64,000 bases of DNA, taken from Proteiniclasticum sp043951855 (GTDB taxonomy: Bacteria > Bacillota > Clostridia > Clostridiales > Clostridiaceae). A model generated the notes under the pieces. That model was given only the letters and a program-made list of their open reading frames with translations, did not search any database and was not told the origin of the DNA. This document shows positions 52,276 through 60,883 of this stretch, piece by piece. Made by a program: the position numbers and the translations under genes. The stretch spans positions 6,461 to 70,460 of the forward strand of contig NZ_JBINJW010000013.1 of assembly GCF_043951855.1 (NCBI RefSeq), in the 5' to 3' direction. The first letter of the stretch is position 1; the number at the start of each line of letters is the position of its first letter.

Positions 52276-52309
52276 CAAAAAAGAGACTGAAACATCGTCT
52301 CAATCTCTT
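52276..52309 (-). terminator. Terminator after the small membrane gene
   Basis: Minus-strand stem AGAGATTGA / TCAGTCTCT (one G-U pair) with TTTTTTG tail. It lies between this gene and the relic element. Confidence 0.8.
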
Positions 52310-52323
52310 CTACAGATTCGTTC

Positions 52324-52638
52324 TTATTTATCCTCTTCGTCGTAATCCACATCAACCACTTTGTGGTCCTGCCGGAAGAACACATCATCATGAACACTCT
52401 TCACCTGGTTCACAACAGGCGGTTCTTCCTCTTTTTCCACATTCGTTCTGTAATAGTTATTTTCCTTGAAATTCTCTCTTTGATTATTTCCAGCAAATAG
52501 AGGTCTGATCATTTTTCTGTAAACATACAAAATTAAAATCCCTAATAGAATGTAGGGCAGTAATGTTATGGCAAAACTAACTACGAGAAAGAGTATGAAC
52601 ATTGTAATGATTGCCCCTATAAAGCTCTGTCCACCCAT
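52324..52638 (-). CDS. Small membrane protein of unknown function
   Basis: 104 residues from the ATG at 52638 (GGAGA about 10 bases upstream); an in-frame TTG at 52659 would add seven residues. One long hydrophobic stretch or two short helices (about 5-40) is followed by a basic segment RKMIRPLFAGNNQREN and an acidic tail with VDVDYDEEDK. I do not recognise the family. It is followed by a terminator and preceded by psuG at 82 bases. Confidence 0.7.
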   Translation of the reverse strand: MGGQSFIGAIITMFILFLVVSFAITLLPYILLGILILYVYRKMIRPLFAGNNQRENFKENNYYRTNVEKEEEPPVVNQVKSVHDDVFFRQDHKVVDVDYDEEDK

Positions 52639-52720
52639 TAATTCATCTTCTCCAATCAAATCATTTATTGTTTATGATGTCATTTTATAAGATAAACATT
52701 AAACGTGGATTAAACAGGGA

Positions 52721-53632
52721 CTACAGATTCATATATTCCACTGCAACCTGGGCCGCTACTTTCGCATTGCTGTATACAAGCTGAATATTGGACTCCAGTG
52801 AGTCTCCTCCGGTGATTTCCTTTATCTTTGCAAGCAGAAACGGTGTAGTATCTTTTCCTTTGATTCCCTTGGCTTTCGCTTCGGAAACCGCGTCTTCGAT
52901 CACTTTTGTGATGAAAGCCTCATCCATGGAGTACGCTTCAGGAATCGGATTCGCGATAAGTGCACCGCCGCTTAATCCAAGATCCCATTTGGTCTTCAGC
53001 ACTTCTGCCATTTCCTTAGGCTCGTCGATTCTGTAATCCACCTTGAAACCGCTCTTTCTTGTGTAGAAAGCGGGAAGCTCTTCAGTACCGTAACCATATA
53101 CAGGCACACCCTTTGTTTCCAGATATTCCAGTGTAAGACCGATATCCAGGATGGATTTCGCTCCAGCACATACCACAGCAACATCTGTTCCTGCAAGCTC
53201 TTCCAGGTCTGCAGAGATGTCCATTGTAGTTTCAGCTCCTCTGTGTACTCCACCGATGCCACCCGTTGCGAAGATCCTGATTCCAGCCATTTCCGCAATG
53301 ATCATGGTAGATGCCACTGTGGTTGCTCCATCGAGCTTTTCTGACACTATGTATGGAATATCCCTTCTGGATACCTTTGCGATGCCTGAAGTTTTCCCCA
53401 TATAGTCGATTTCCTCTTCTGTAAGACCTGCCTTCAGCACGCCACCGATAATGCCTATGGTAGCTGGCACTGCACCGTTCTCTCTGATGATTCTTTCCAC
53501 TTCCAGAGCGGTTTCCACATTCTTCGGATAAGGCATACCATGTGAAATGATTGTAGACTCTAACGCTACTACCGCCTGCCCCTTTTCCAGTGCTTCCTTA
53601 ACCTCTTGACTTTTTACTACGTACTGATTCAT
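52721..53632 (-). CDS. psuG: Pseudouridine-5'-phosphate glycosidase
   Basis: 303 residues, family length. VVALESTIISHGMPYPKN, ATIGIIGGVLKAGLTEEEI, FATGGIGGVHRGAE and GLSGGALIANPIPE are characteristic. It splits pseudouridine 5'-phosphate to uracil and ribose 5-phosphate. With psuK, one base upstream, it forms a complete pseudouridine salvage route; uracil could then go to UMP via PyrR. Confidence 0.96.
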   Translation of the reverse strand: MNQYVVKSQEVKEALEKGQAVVALESTIISHGMPYPKNVETALEVERIIRENGAVPATIGIIGGVLKAGLTEEEIDYMGKTSGIAKVSRRDIPYIVSEKLDGATTVASTMIIAEMAGIRIFATGGIGGVHRGAETTMDISADLEELAGTDVAVVCAGAKSILDIGLTLEYLETKGVPVYGYGTEELPAFYTRKSGFKVDYRIDEPKEMAEVLKTKWDLGLSGGALIANPIPEAYSMDEAFITKVIEDAVSEAKAKGIKGKDTTPFLLAKIKEITGGDSLESNIQLVYSNAKVAAQVAVEYMNL

Positions 53633-53633
53633 A

Positions 53634-54737
53634 TTATTTTTCCTCCATATTTTTCATTATTTCTTCAATTTTCATTACCGACATTTCAGGATTGATGGTT
53701 GTATGTGCACTCATGGCCAAGATGGATGCAGCCATGGAAAATCTTGTTTTCTCTTCTATGGACATCTCCTTGAGCTCCGCATGGACAAGAGCCGCCTGAA
53801 AAGCATCACCTGCACCCGTTGCGTTTTTAGGAATGATTCTTTTCGCCTTCATAAGTCCGCTGCTACGCCCATTGCTGTAGAATACACCTTCTTCGCCAAG
53901 CGTGATGAATACATTGACAACACCCTGTTCATGAAAAAACTTCGCGGCTTTCTCAAGATCCGGTTTCCCTGAAATCTTTATACCTGATAAGGCTTCCGCT
54001 TCGATTCGATTGGGCTTAATGGTGTGAAAGTATCCAATGATCTTTTTCGCTCTCAGTGCTTTCGTGTGGGAAACGGTGTCCAGAAAAAGCACGTTATCCT
54101 TAAACAGCTGCACTGCGTACTGAAGAACATCTTCTTCCAGGTTCGTGTCAAATACAATCACTTTGCTTTTTGAAATGATCTGCCTGTTGTCATCAATATA
54201 CTTTCTGTCCAGTTTCTGGAAGATGTTCATTGATGCGATGGCCACATCCATATCGTTTTCTCTGTTCAGTACTGCCAGATAAGTCCCCGTCCCATATGCT
54301 GATACCCTGCTCACATGACTCATGTCGATGCCTGATGCTTCTGATTCGCTGATGATCTTGTCTCCATGGACATCCTCACCAACCACAGTGAACATTTTTG
54401 TATGATTTCCAAGTTTAGCCAGATTTTCCGCAATGTTTCTTCCGACGCCTCCGATGGACACATTCACTTCACCAGGATTCGAATCCGATTTTCTGAGTTC
54501 ATCAAAGGGATAGCCTACGATATCCACATTGGCTCCACCGATGACCGAAACATGATCTCTCTCATCAATCACATATCCTCTTCCTCGGATGATACCCTTC
54601 TTAACGAGATTTGTGATATGAACTGCTACAGATGATCTTGTTATGTTCAGAAGATCTGCAATCTCCTGCTGAGATACAAAAGGGTTGATCCTGATGATCT
54701 CAATAATTTCCAGTTCTCTCTGCGTTATGATAATCAC
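53634..54737 (-). CDS. psuK: Pseudouridine kinase with N-terminal HTH domain
   Basis: 367 residues. Residues 5-60 form a winged helix-turn-helix (QQEIADLLNITRSSVAVHIT); residues 64-360 form a PfkB kinase with NVSIGGVGRNIAENLAKLG and the catalytic KNATGAGDAFQAALV. The reported start is GTG at 54737, but AGAGGTG overlaps it, leaving no normal SD spacing; a non-standard start a few codons downstream is possible. It phosphorylates pseudouridine for PsuG. The fused HTH may regulate its own promoter, where a palindrome lies. Confidence 0.92.
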   Translation of the reverse strand: MIIITQRELEIIEIIRINPFVSQQEIADLLNITRSSVAVHITNLVKKGIIRGRGYVIDERDHVSVIGGANVDIVGYPFDELRKSDSNPGEVNVSIGGVGRNIAENLAKLGNHTKMFTVVGEDVHGDKIISESEASGIDMSHVSRVSAYGTGTYLAVLNRENDMDVAIASMNIFQKLDRKYIDDNRQIISKSKVIVFDTNLEEDVLQYAVQLFKDNVLFLDTVSHTKALRAKKIIGYFHTIKPNRIEAEALSGIKISGKPDLEKAAKFFHEQGVVNVFITLGEEGVFYSNGRSSGLMKAKRIIPKNATGAGDAFQAALVHAELKEMSIEEKTRFSMAASILAMSAHTTINPEMSVMKIEEIMKNMEEK

Positions 54738-54762
54738 CTCTTTTCATTAAACAAAAGCTTAT

Positions 54763-54810
54763 TAAGTTAACTTATGTTTATATTATAAGCATAAGTGCAG
54801 CAGAAATCAA
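54763..54810 (-). promoter_or_regulatory. psuKG promoter with palindromic operator
   Basis: Minus strand TTGATT (54805-54810), 17-base spacer, TATAAT (54782-54787). Just downstream is the perfect 12-base palindrome TAAGTTAACTTA (54763-54774), well placed for a repressor, possibly PsuK itself. Confidence 0.65.
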
Positions 54811-54832
54811 TAGCCTCCTGAAATTTTCTCCA

Positions 54833-54862
54833 AAATAAAAAACCATGACTGCAGCCATGGCT
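54833..54862 (-). terminator. Terminator after the zinc-ribbon membrane gene
   Basis: Minus-strand hairpin AGCCATGGC / GTCATGGTT (two G-U pairs) with a run of six U residues. Confidence 0.85.
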
Positions 54863-54866
54863 TTCT

Positions 54867-55684
54867 TTATCTGTTCAGGTCAACCAGTAACTGGTTGTAT
54901 TCTTCGTGGAGGTCTTCCAGATCGGATTTCGAATCCGCTGTCAGTTTACCTGAAATGGTCTCAATTATCTTTTTCTCCATATTTCTTAATGTAAGCAGTG
55001 TCTCATATTTTGAAGCGAAGGTTTCCGGGGGGTTCATCAGTTCGTCCACAAGCACATTCAGCGTATCGCTGTTGGTCTTCAGCTCATTTACCTTAGACAC
55101 ATCCAGCACTGTGTTGACGATCTTATCAAATACATCTCCAAGGCCAAGTCCTTTTGCAAACCTGTTGATTCGCAAAGTGGTCAGCCCTTTGATGTTCTCA
55201 TCGATGATCTGACCCTGCTCTTCAAAGCTCAGGATCACCGTATTGAACTTTTCCCGATAATTCTCGAGTTTCTTCAGTTCTTCCGCCTGCGCCTGTTGCT
55301 CTCTTTTGATTTCAGCCTGAGTGATCCGGCTTTGCTGAGTGTCTACGGCAAATTTGACAACGTTGTATCCGACAAAAACAAAAAGCGCCAGAAGATCACC
55401 AGCGTCATTTTCAGAACTACAGGCCTCTTCACTTTCTGAGTTTGGACATCACGATCATAAATGATTTCATCTGATCCTTCAGGTGCACGGATCACCGATG
55501 AGAAGGGACGACTACTGTCTTCCATATATTTGCCGCTTCTTTCCTGTTTTTCCGCAGCATAAATTGCCTGGTCACCATCTTCATACTGGCCAAGACTCAC
55601 TTTATTCGAATTCAGCGAAAAAGCGCACTGGTTACAGTATCTGCTTCCTTCAACATTTAAATGTCCGCAATTAGAACATTTCAC
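54867..55684 (-). pseudogene. Zinc-ribbon, single-pass membrane, coiled-coil protein, frameshifted
   Basis: Two open frames belong to one gene. From ATG 55684: MKCSNCGHLNVEGSRYCNQC (two CxxC zinc ribbon), a soluble linker, then VVLKMTLVIF at the start of a membrane helix. At about 55388-55393 one base appears to be missing (TTCTGG where TTCCTGG would keep frame). The other frame continues LALFVFVGYNVVKFAV and a coiled coil (QQSRITQAEIKREQQAQAEE), then the region to 54867. The repaired protein would have about 272 residues. This is either a true inactivating mutation or a sequencing error. A TATAAT at 55729-55734 could be its -10. Family and function not recognised. Confidence 0.75.
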
Positions 55685-55782
55685 AATCCATCACCTACTT
55701 ACTTGTACATCCACTATACATGGTTAACATTATATGATTCTTTTCAAAGAATTAATATTTGTTTAATTTTCCTTCTTGCGGC

Positions 55783-55818
55783 AAATAAATGAACTCGGGC
55801 ATACCCGAGTTCATTTAT
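55783..55818 (-). terminator. Terminator after the ZIP transporter
   Basis: Perfect 15-bp stem ATAAATGAACTCGGG / CCCGAGTTCATTTAT with a 4-base loop (55785-55818), followed by TTGCC on the minus strand. The stem is strong but the U-run is short. Confidence 0.75.
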
Positions 55819-55824
55819 AGCCTG

Positions 55825-56637
55825 TTACCCTAGCGCAACATCAAGGACCATCATGATTGTAAATCCCACCATGACGCCCATGGTAGCATAATCCGAATTC
55901 TTATTTGACTGAGCTTCTGGAATCAGTTCCTCCGCAACGACATAAATCATCGCACCCGCTGCGAAACACAATGCAAATGGCAGTATTCTTCTCATACTTA
56001 AAACCAGCAACGCACCGAGGACTCCTGCTACAGGTTCGACAATACCTGAAGCCTGACCATAAAGGAATGCTTTTCCTCGTCCCATCCCTTCTCTACGAAG
56101 TGGAATGGAGACCGCAGCACCTTCAGGAAAATTCTGAATTCCGATACCTACAGCAAGTACGATGGCACCAGTGAGCGTTGCCGATTCAATTCCCGCTGCA
56201 ACAGCGCCGAAAGCTACTCCCACAGCCAATCCTTCTGGAATGTTGTGCATTGTTATGGCAAGCACCAGGAGCACGCTTCTCTGCCAGGAAGTCTTAGGAC
56301 CTTCCTTTTCCTTTGGTGCAAGTCCTAAATGCATATGTGGGAGACTTTTGTCCACAATGAAAAGGAACAAGCCTCCCCCCATAAATCCAGCTGCAGCAAC
56401 GATCCATGGTGTATATCCCATTTCTTCCGCAAGATCCAGCCCAGGACTGATCAGTGACCAGAAACTGGCCGCAATCATTACTCCTGCCGCGAACCCCAGC
56501 ATCGTGTCAAATACCTTCTTATTGATGGTTTTAAAGAAAAATACCAGTGACGCACCTAGCGCAGTCACACCCCATGTAAAAAGCGTGGCGAACAGCGCCT
56601 GTGTCGTTGGTTCAAATCGTTCAAGAAATTCGATCAT
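55825..56637 (-). CDS. ZIP-family metal transporter
   Basis: 270 residues with about eight membrane helices. Metal-site motifs HNIPEGLAVGVAFG (helix 4) and IQNFPEGAAVSIPLRREG (helix 5) are intact. It imports zinc, and possibly iron or manganese, across the membrane. Single-gene unit with its own terminator. No Zur or Fur box is obvious upstream (24 bases to yebC). Confidence 0.93.
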   Translation of the reverse strand: MIEFLERFEPTTQALFATLFTWGVTALGASLVFFFKTINKKVFDTMLGFAAGVMIAASFWSLISPGLDLAEEMGYTPWIVAAAGFMGGGLFLFIVDKSLPHMHLGLAPKEKEGPKTSWQRSVLLVLAITMHNIPEGLAVGVAFGAVAAGIESATLTGAIVLAVGIGIQNFPEGAAVSIPLRREGMGRGKAFLYGQASGIVEPVAGVLGALLVLSMRRILPFALCFAAGAMIYVVAEELIPEAQSNKNSDYATMGVMVGFTIMMVLDVALG

Positions 56638-56661
56638 ACCCTCACCTACATTTTCCTATCA

Positions 56662-57402
56662 TCAGTTTTCTTCAAAATTCTCATCAAAATCAGCATTATG
56701 ATAGACGTTGTCCACATCATCATCTTCCAGTAATGTATCGACAAGCTTCTGAACGATCTCAGATGTTTCAAGATCCAGACTTGTGGTCACATTCGGAATC
56801 ATCGTCACTTCACCTTCCAGAATCTCAATCCCCGCATCTTCGATTGCCGCTTTTACCGCATCAAAATTTTCGGGTTCTGTAATGATTTCAAAGACTGTAT
56901 CCTGTGTGATGAAATCTTCAGCTCCGCTCTCTAAAGCCAGCATCATCAGTTCTTCTTCATCCAGTTCATCCGTCTTCTCTATGATGATCTGACCTTTTTT
57001 ATTGAACATGAATGTAACAGAACCTGTCGTACCAAGATTACCGCCATGTTTATCGAAGATATGTCTCACATTTCCAGCGGTTCTGTTTTTATTGTCTGTA
57101 TATGCCTCGACAATAACAGCAACTCCATTGGGTCCATACCCTTCATAGACCATTTCTTCGTAATCTGCACTACCCGTATCTCCAGCAGCTTTTTTTATCA
57201 CTCTGGCGATATTGTCGTTCGGCATATTGGCTGCTTTCGCCTTTGCGATGATGTCTCTCAGCTTCGCATTGTTATCAGGATTTGTTCCTTCCTTAGCTGC
57301 CATCATCAGTTCTTTTCCGATTTTAGTGAAAATCTTTCCTCTTTTGGCATCCATTTTATTCTTTTTCGCTTGAATATTATGCCATTTTGAATGTCCTGAC
57401 AT
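56662..57402 (-). CDS. yebC: YebC/PmpR-family transcriptional or translational regulator
   Basis: 246 residues from the ATG at 57402 (SD TTGGAGGGATC), beginning MSGHSKWHNIQAKKNKMDAK, the family signature. Length 240-250 is normal. Recently shown in several bacteria to aid translation of polyproline or to regulate genes; the function here is not settled. Confidence 0.95.
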   Translation of the reverse strand: MSGHSKWHNIQAKKNKMDAKRGKIFTKIGKELMMAAKEGTNPDNNAKLRDIIAKAKAANMPNDNIARVIKKAAGDTGSADYEEMVYEGYGPNGVAVIVEAYTDNKNRTAGNVRHIFDKHGGNLGTTGSVTFMFNKKGQIIIEKTDELDEEELMMLALESGAEDFITQDTVFEIITEPENFDAVKAAIEDAGIEILEGEVTMIPNVTTSLDLETSEIVQKLVDTLLEDDDVDNVYHNADFDENFEEN

Positions 57403-57450
57403 GTTTGATCCCTCCAATTCTTCCAAGAAATAATTATATCACTTCATTTC

Positions 57451-58104
57451 CTACTCTTCAAACTCCTTCAGCAGCTTCTTTCCTCTTTTATAGAAAAGTT
57501 CTTCTTCCAGAATTTCGATCTCCACCTTCCCTGCTGTCAGATTCATCATTTCCTGGACAATTTGCTCCTTCTGTATTGTCTCAACAAATACACTGGCTTT
57601 CACTTTATCCGTGTATTGTGTATCTTTGATGTCTATCTGATTTTCCTTTAAGAAGTACTGCAGCTTTCCGAAAAGATCGTACTCTAATATGAGATCGATC
57701 TGATGGCCAGACACTCTCTCAACCACTCCCGCTGCCTCAATGGCATCTGCGGCACCCTTGACATAGGCGCGAGTAAGCCCACCCGCACCTAAGAGTATTC
57801 CTCCAAAATATCTGACCACAACTACACATACATTTCTAAGATCGTTTTTTCTGATTACATCAAGAATCGGAATCCCCCCGGTTCCGTGAGGCTCCCCATC
57901 ATCGCTGTACCTTTGTATGTGCATATCTTCTTCTATCGTGTAAGCATAAACATGGTGCCTGGCATCCTTATATCTGCTTTTGATCTCCGAAATAAACTGT
58001 TTCGCTTCTTCTTCAGTAAATACTCGCTTTGCTATCCCTATGAATACAGACTTTTTCTCGGTGAATTCACGCTCAACAGCGTTGCCGACTGTTCTATATC
58101 CCAT
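57451..58104 (-). CDS. yigZ: YigZ/IMPACT-family protein
   Basis: 217 residues. Family signature DARHHVYAYTIEED, RYSDDGEPHGTGGIPILDVI and VRYFGGILLGAGGLTRAYVKGA, plus a C-terminal DUF1949. IMPACT homologues relate to translational control; bacterial function is unclear. Its start codon shares a base with the stop of the nucleotidyltransferase gene. Confidence 0.92.
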   Translation of the reverse strand: MGYRTVGNAVEREFTEKKSVFIGIAKRVFTEEEAKQFISEIKSRYKDARHHVYAYTIEEDMHIQRYSDDGEPHGTGGIPILDVIRKNDLRNVCVVVVRYFGGILLGAGGLTRAYVKGAADAIEAAGVVERVSGHQIDLILEYDLFGKLQYFLKENQIDIKDTQYTDKVKASVFVETIQKEQIVQEMMNLTAGKVEIEILEEELFYKRGKKLLKEFEE

Positions 58105-58997
58105 CAGAGACTGTACACATTCTCTTTGATCAGTTCCTTCCCCAGTGGGGTAGTAACTGCTCTGAATTCTCTTTTCAGAAGATTTTTCGAGTACAGAAGA
58201 TTGAGTATCCCTTCCATCTGTATTTCAAAATTGGCGAAGAATTCATCTTCTGTGATGTCTCTTGCACTCATAGGGTGAGATTTTTCTCTGAAATAAGCGA
58301 GTATGACTTCAGAAGCATCATTTATTTCCCTGTCTATAGTCTGTTTAAGGTATTTATTTACGGTCACGATCTTCTTTTCCAGGTCTTCACCTGAAACGAG
58401 GTAGTGATACTTCTCCTCGAACTCATGATCCAGTCCCGTGGCAGTACTGATGGTATCCTTTGAAATCTGATATCCTCTTGAGTTAACAAAGATGGATGCA
58501 TAGAGTTCCATGGAATCCAGAAGACTGTTATAGGCTCCATAAAGCTTTCTGTTGTGCAGAAACTTATCTGTGGAATCTATACTTTTGATCAGCCTCCCTA
58601 AATAGGACAAGGTCCACTTTCTTCTGTCCATCTCCGGATAAAACCTCAGGTTGTTATATCTTGAAGTGATTTCCGCATCTTTGGAAAAGACCATTTTTGA
58701 TGAGGAGAAGATTCTATGAAGAAAGCTTCCTTTCACTTCCAGTCCCTTCAGAACCATAAATTCCTTTTTACTCATGACTTTGAAGTGCACAGGTACACCA
58801 TTCTCACTGGAATACACATTCCGTATGCCCTTCTCATCCCCTTCATAAATAACAAAGAAATCAATATCGGAATTCTCCCAGAGGTCACCGGTGACCATGC
58901 TGCCAAATACAAACGAAGCAAGAATTTCTTTTGTTTCATTCATATTCTGTGTTACCTGCTGGTATACTTTCTGATACTCAATGATCAAATCCCTCAT
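58104..58997 (-). CDS. Nucleotidyltransferase-fold protein with helical C-terminal domains
   Basis: 297 residues from the ATG at 58997 (GGGGAGGTAAAG just before). The NTase motif GSMVTGDLWENSDIDFFV (GSxxTG and DxD) lies near residues 31-48. The middle is helical, in the way of HEPN or substrate-binding domains next to MNT domains. The C-terminus (EGILNLLYSKNLLKREFRAV) resembles a winged helix. Substrate unknown; aminoglycoside-type adenylylation, an MNT-type antitoxin or another use are all possible. It overlaps the hflX stop by 20 bases, so the two are co-expressed. Confidence 0.8.
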   Translation of the reverse strand: MRDLIIEYQKVYQQVTQNMNETKEILASFVFGSMVTGDLWENSDIDFFVIYEGDEKGIRNVYSSENGVPVHFKVMSKKEFMVLKGLEVKGSFLHRIFSSSKMVFSKDAEITSRYNNLRFYPEMDRRKWTLSYLGRLIKSIDSTDKFLHNRKLYGAYNSLLDSMELYASIFVNSRGYQISKDTISTATGLDHEFEEKYHYLVSGEDLEKKIVTVNKYLKQTIDREINDASEVILAYFREKSHPMSARDITEDEFFANFEIQMEGILNLLYSKNLLKREFRAVTTPLGKELIKENVYSL

Positions 58998-60783
58998 CTT
59001 TACCTCCCCTGATGAACTCTTTGTATTGATGCAGTTCTCTCTGTGGCACTTTCGCTCTGATCTTAGTGCCTGTCTCTTCATATTCTTCACTGATCACAGT
59101 TCCCTTTTCATGAAGAAGGGATACAAGTTTCTGCATATCATAAGGAATGACCGCCTCGATTTCGACCAGGTTGTCTGGTAGTGCCGAAGCCATCTGTTCC
59201 ATGAGTCTTTTGAGGTTGGTACCATTTTTAGCGGAAATCTCAACTATGGGATATTTGCCTTCATAAAGCTTCTCCACATCTTCCGTTCTATAACTCTTTC
59301 CTTTGTCGATCTTATTGACGGCTATGATTCTGTCTGTATTTCCCGCTCCTATTTCTTCCAGCACCTCGTCCACTGCCATAGCCTGTGCATAGCAGTCATC
59401 CACTGAACCATCGATGACGTGAACCAGAAGATCGGAATAAATCACTTCTTCCAGTGTCGATTTGAATGCTTCGATAAGGTCATGAGGAAGTTTTCTCACA
59501 AAACCGACGGTATCTGTAAGTGTAACCACTCTGTTATCCTCAAATGAAATCGCTCTTGTTGTCGTATCCAGTGTAGCAAATAGCATATCTTTCTCCAGCA
59601 CTTTGCTCTTCACAATGGAATCTTTGGAAGCCATGTCAGCCAGTGCATTTCTCAATGTGGACTTACCGGAGTTTGTGTATCCAACCAGAGATATTCTCTG
59701 TATCTCATTCTGGTTCCGATTTTCACGCTGCACATTTCTGATTGCGACCACTTTCTTCAGTTCATTCTTAAGATCGTTGACACGATCTCTTATTTTTCGT
59801 CTGTCGATTTCCAGCTGCTGCTCTCCAGGTCCTCTGGTTCCGATTCCTCCGCCTGTTCTTGACATAACGGTTCCAAGACCGATCAGTCTTGACATTCTGT
59901 ATTTAAGCTGTGCCAGTTCAACCTGAAGCTTCGCTTCCTTGCTTCTTGCTCTTCGCGCAAAAATTTCAAGAATCAGCGTAGTTCTGTCAATGACTTTAAC
60001 GCCAAGTTCATCTTCCAGGTTCCTTATCTGAGAGCCTGTAAGCTCATCATCCGCTATGACGAGATTACTTCTGGAGAGCTGCAGTACATCTCTTACTTCA
60101 CTGACTTTACCTTTCCCGATATAAAATGCATTATCCTGAGAAGCACGATTCTGAAAAACAACCTCTCCTACTGACACCTCTGCTGCATTGGCCAGTTCAG
60201 CCAGCTCGACGAGGCTCTCTTCTGAATCCAGGCCAATAAGGACTGCTCTTTCATCATCTTCCTCCAGATCTTCCGCATCCAGAAGAAGCCCCTCATTATA
60301 TACAATTCGATCTATGATATTGAATCTCTGGGCATCTTCTATGGACATGGGTTTCGTTGCTTCCACATGGACCTTCTGGTTCTCCACTGTAAGAAAACCC
60401 ATCACAACTTCAGGATGATCTGAAACTCCGATTGCAACAATCGAATCCAGCTTCATCTTCACCAGTGCGGATACATCCAGCGCTGAAAGATTCGGGTTTC
60501 CATTAGGATGAGTATGAACCACTCTGACTCTGGAAAGCTTATTGTCTCTGAGATCCACCAGCGGCATGGATACGGTGCTGCTGTCACCGATGGTGACCTC
60601 TGCCACCTTACCTTTCCGGTCCACCAGGACACTGATTTCTCTGTTCAGTTCCCTCGTAGCCTTGAGCATGATCTCAATGATGCTATCATCGATGAATGAA
60701 TATTTTGCTGTTTTTATATCAAATATTTCTTCCAGTTCATCGAGAATTCTCTTTCTTACTCCATCTATATTACCTGTTATCAC
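58978..60783 (-). CDS. hflX: GTPase HflX with an N-terminal JAMM/RadC-like domain
   Basis: 601 residues from a GTG with SD AAAGGAGGAAATC, against about 430 for E. coli HflX. Canonical HflX begins near residue 178 (ERAVLIGLDSEESLVELAEL), with glycine-rich GGGIGTRGPGE (311-321), P-loop GYTNSGKS (368-375), DTVGFVRKLPHDL and NKID. The extra 175 residues contain VVHTHPNGNPNLSALDVSAL: His90-Thr-His92, seven residues, Ser100, two residues, Asp103, which fits the JAMM signature HxHx7SxxD, with Glu49 in REISVLVDRKG at the expected upstream place. HflX splits 70S ribosomes after stress. Divergent promoter shared with hpt. Confidence 0.93.
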   Translation of the reverse strand: MITGNIDGVRKRILDELEEIFDIKTAKYSFIDDSIIEIMLKATRELNREISVLVDRKGKVAEVTIGDSSTVSMPLVDLRDNKLSRVRVVHTHPNGNPNLSALDVSALVKMKLDSIVAIGVSDHPEVVMGFLTVENQKVHVEATKPMSIEDAQRFNIIDRIVYNEGLLLDAEDLEEDDERAVLIGLDSEESLVELAELANAAEVSVGEVVFQNRASQDNAFYIGKGKVSEVRDVLQLSRSNLVIADDELTGSQIRNLEDELGVKVIDRTTLILEIFARRARSKEAKLQVELAQLKYRMSRLIGLGTVMSRTGGGIGTRGPGEQQLEIDRRKIRDRVNDLKNELKKVVAIRNVQRENRNQNEIQRISLVGYTNSGKSTLRNALADMASKDSIVKSKVLEKDMLFATLDTTTRAISFEDNRVVTLTDTVGFVRKLPHDLIEAFKSTLEEVIYSDLLVHVIDGSVDDCYAQAMAVDEVLEEIGAGNTDRIIAVNKIDKGKSYRTEDVEKLYEGKYPIVEISAKNGTNLKRLMEQMASALPDNLVEIEAVIPYDMQKLVSLLHEKGTVISEEYEETGTKIRAKVPQRELHQYKEFIRGGKDEGFDH

Positions 60784-60810
60784 AAGATTTCCTCCTTTTT
60801 CGCAAGGTTC

Positions 60811-60839
60811 TTGACATATTCACATCAATTATATATTAT
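60811..60839 (+). promoter_or_regulatory. hpt promoter (strong sigma-A type)
   Basis: TTGACA (60811-60816), 17-base spacer, TATTAT (60834-60839). Consensus -35. It overlaps the divergent hflX promoter. Confidence 0.85.
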
Positions 60840-60856
60840 TTAGTTTAATATGTATA
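60828..60856 (-). promoter_or_regulatory. Predicted hflX promoter
   Basis: Minus strand TATACA (60851-60856), 17-base spacer, TATAAT (60828-60833). The -10 regions of hflX and hpt overlap, so the two promoters compete for polymerase. Confidence 0.55.
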
Positions 60857-60883
60857 CTTTGAAAGGAAACGGTGATGTGATTG

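Noticed and set aside
55385..55395. Programmed ribosomal frameshift in the zinc-ribbon gene
   Set aside because: No slippery heptamer or downstream structure is visible; a single missing C explains the break.
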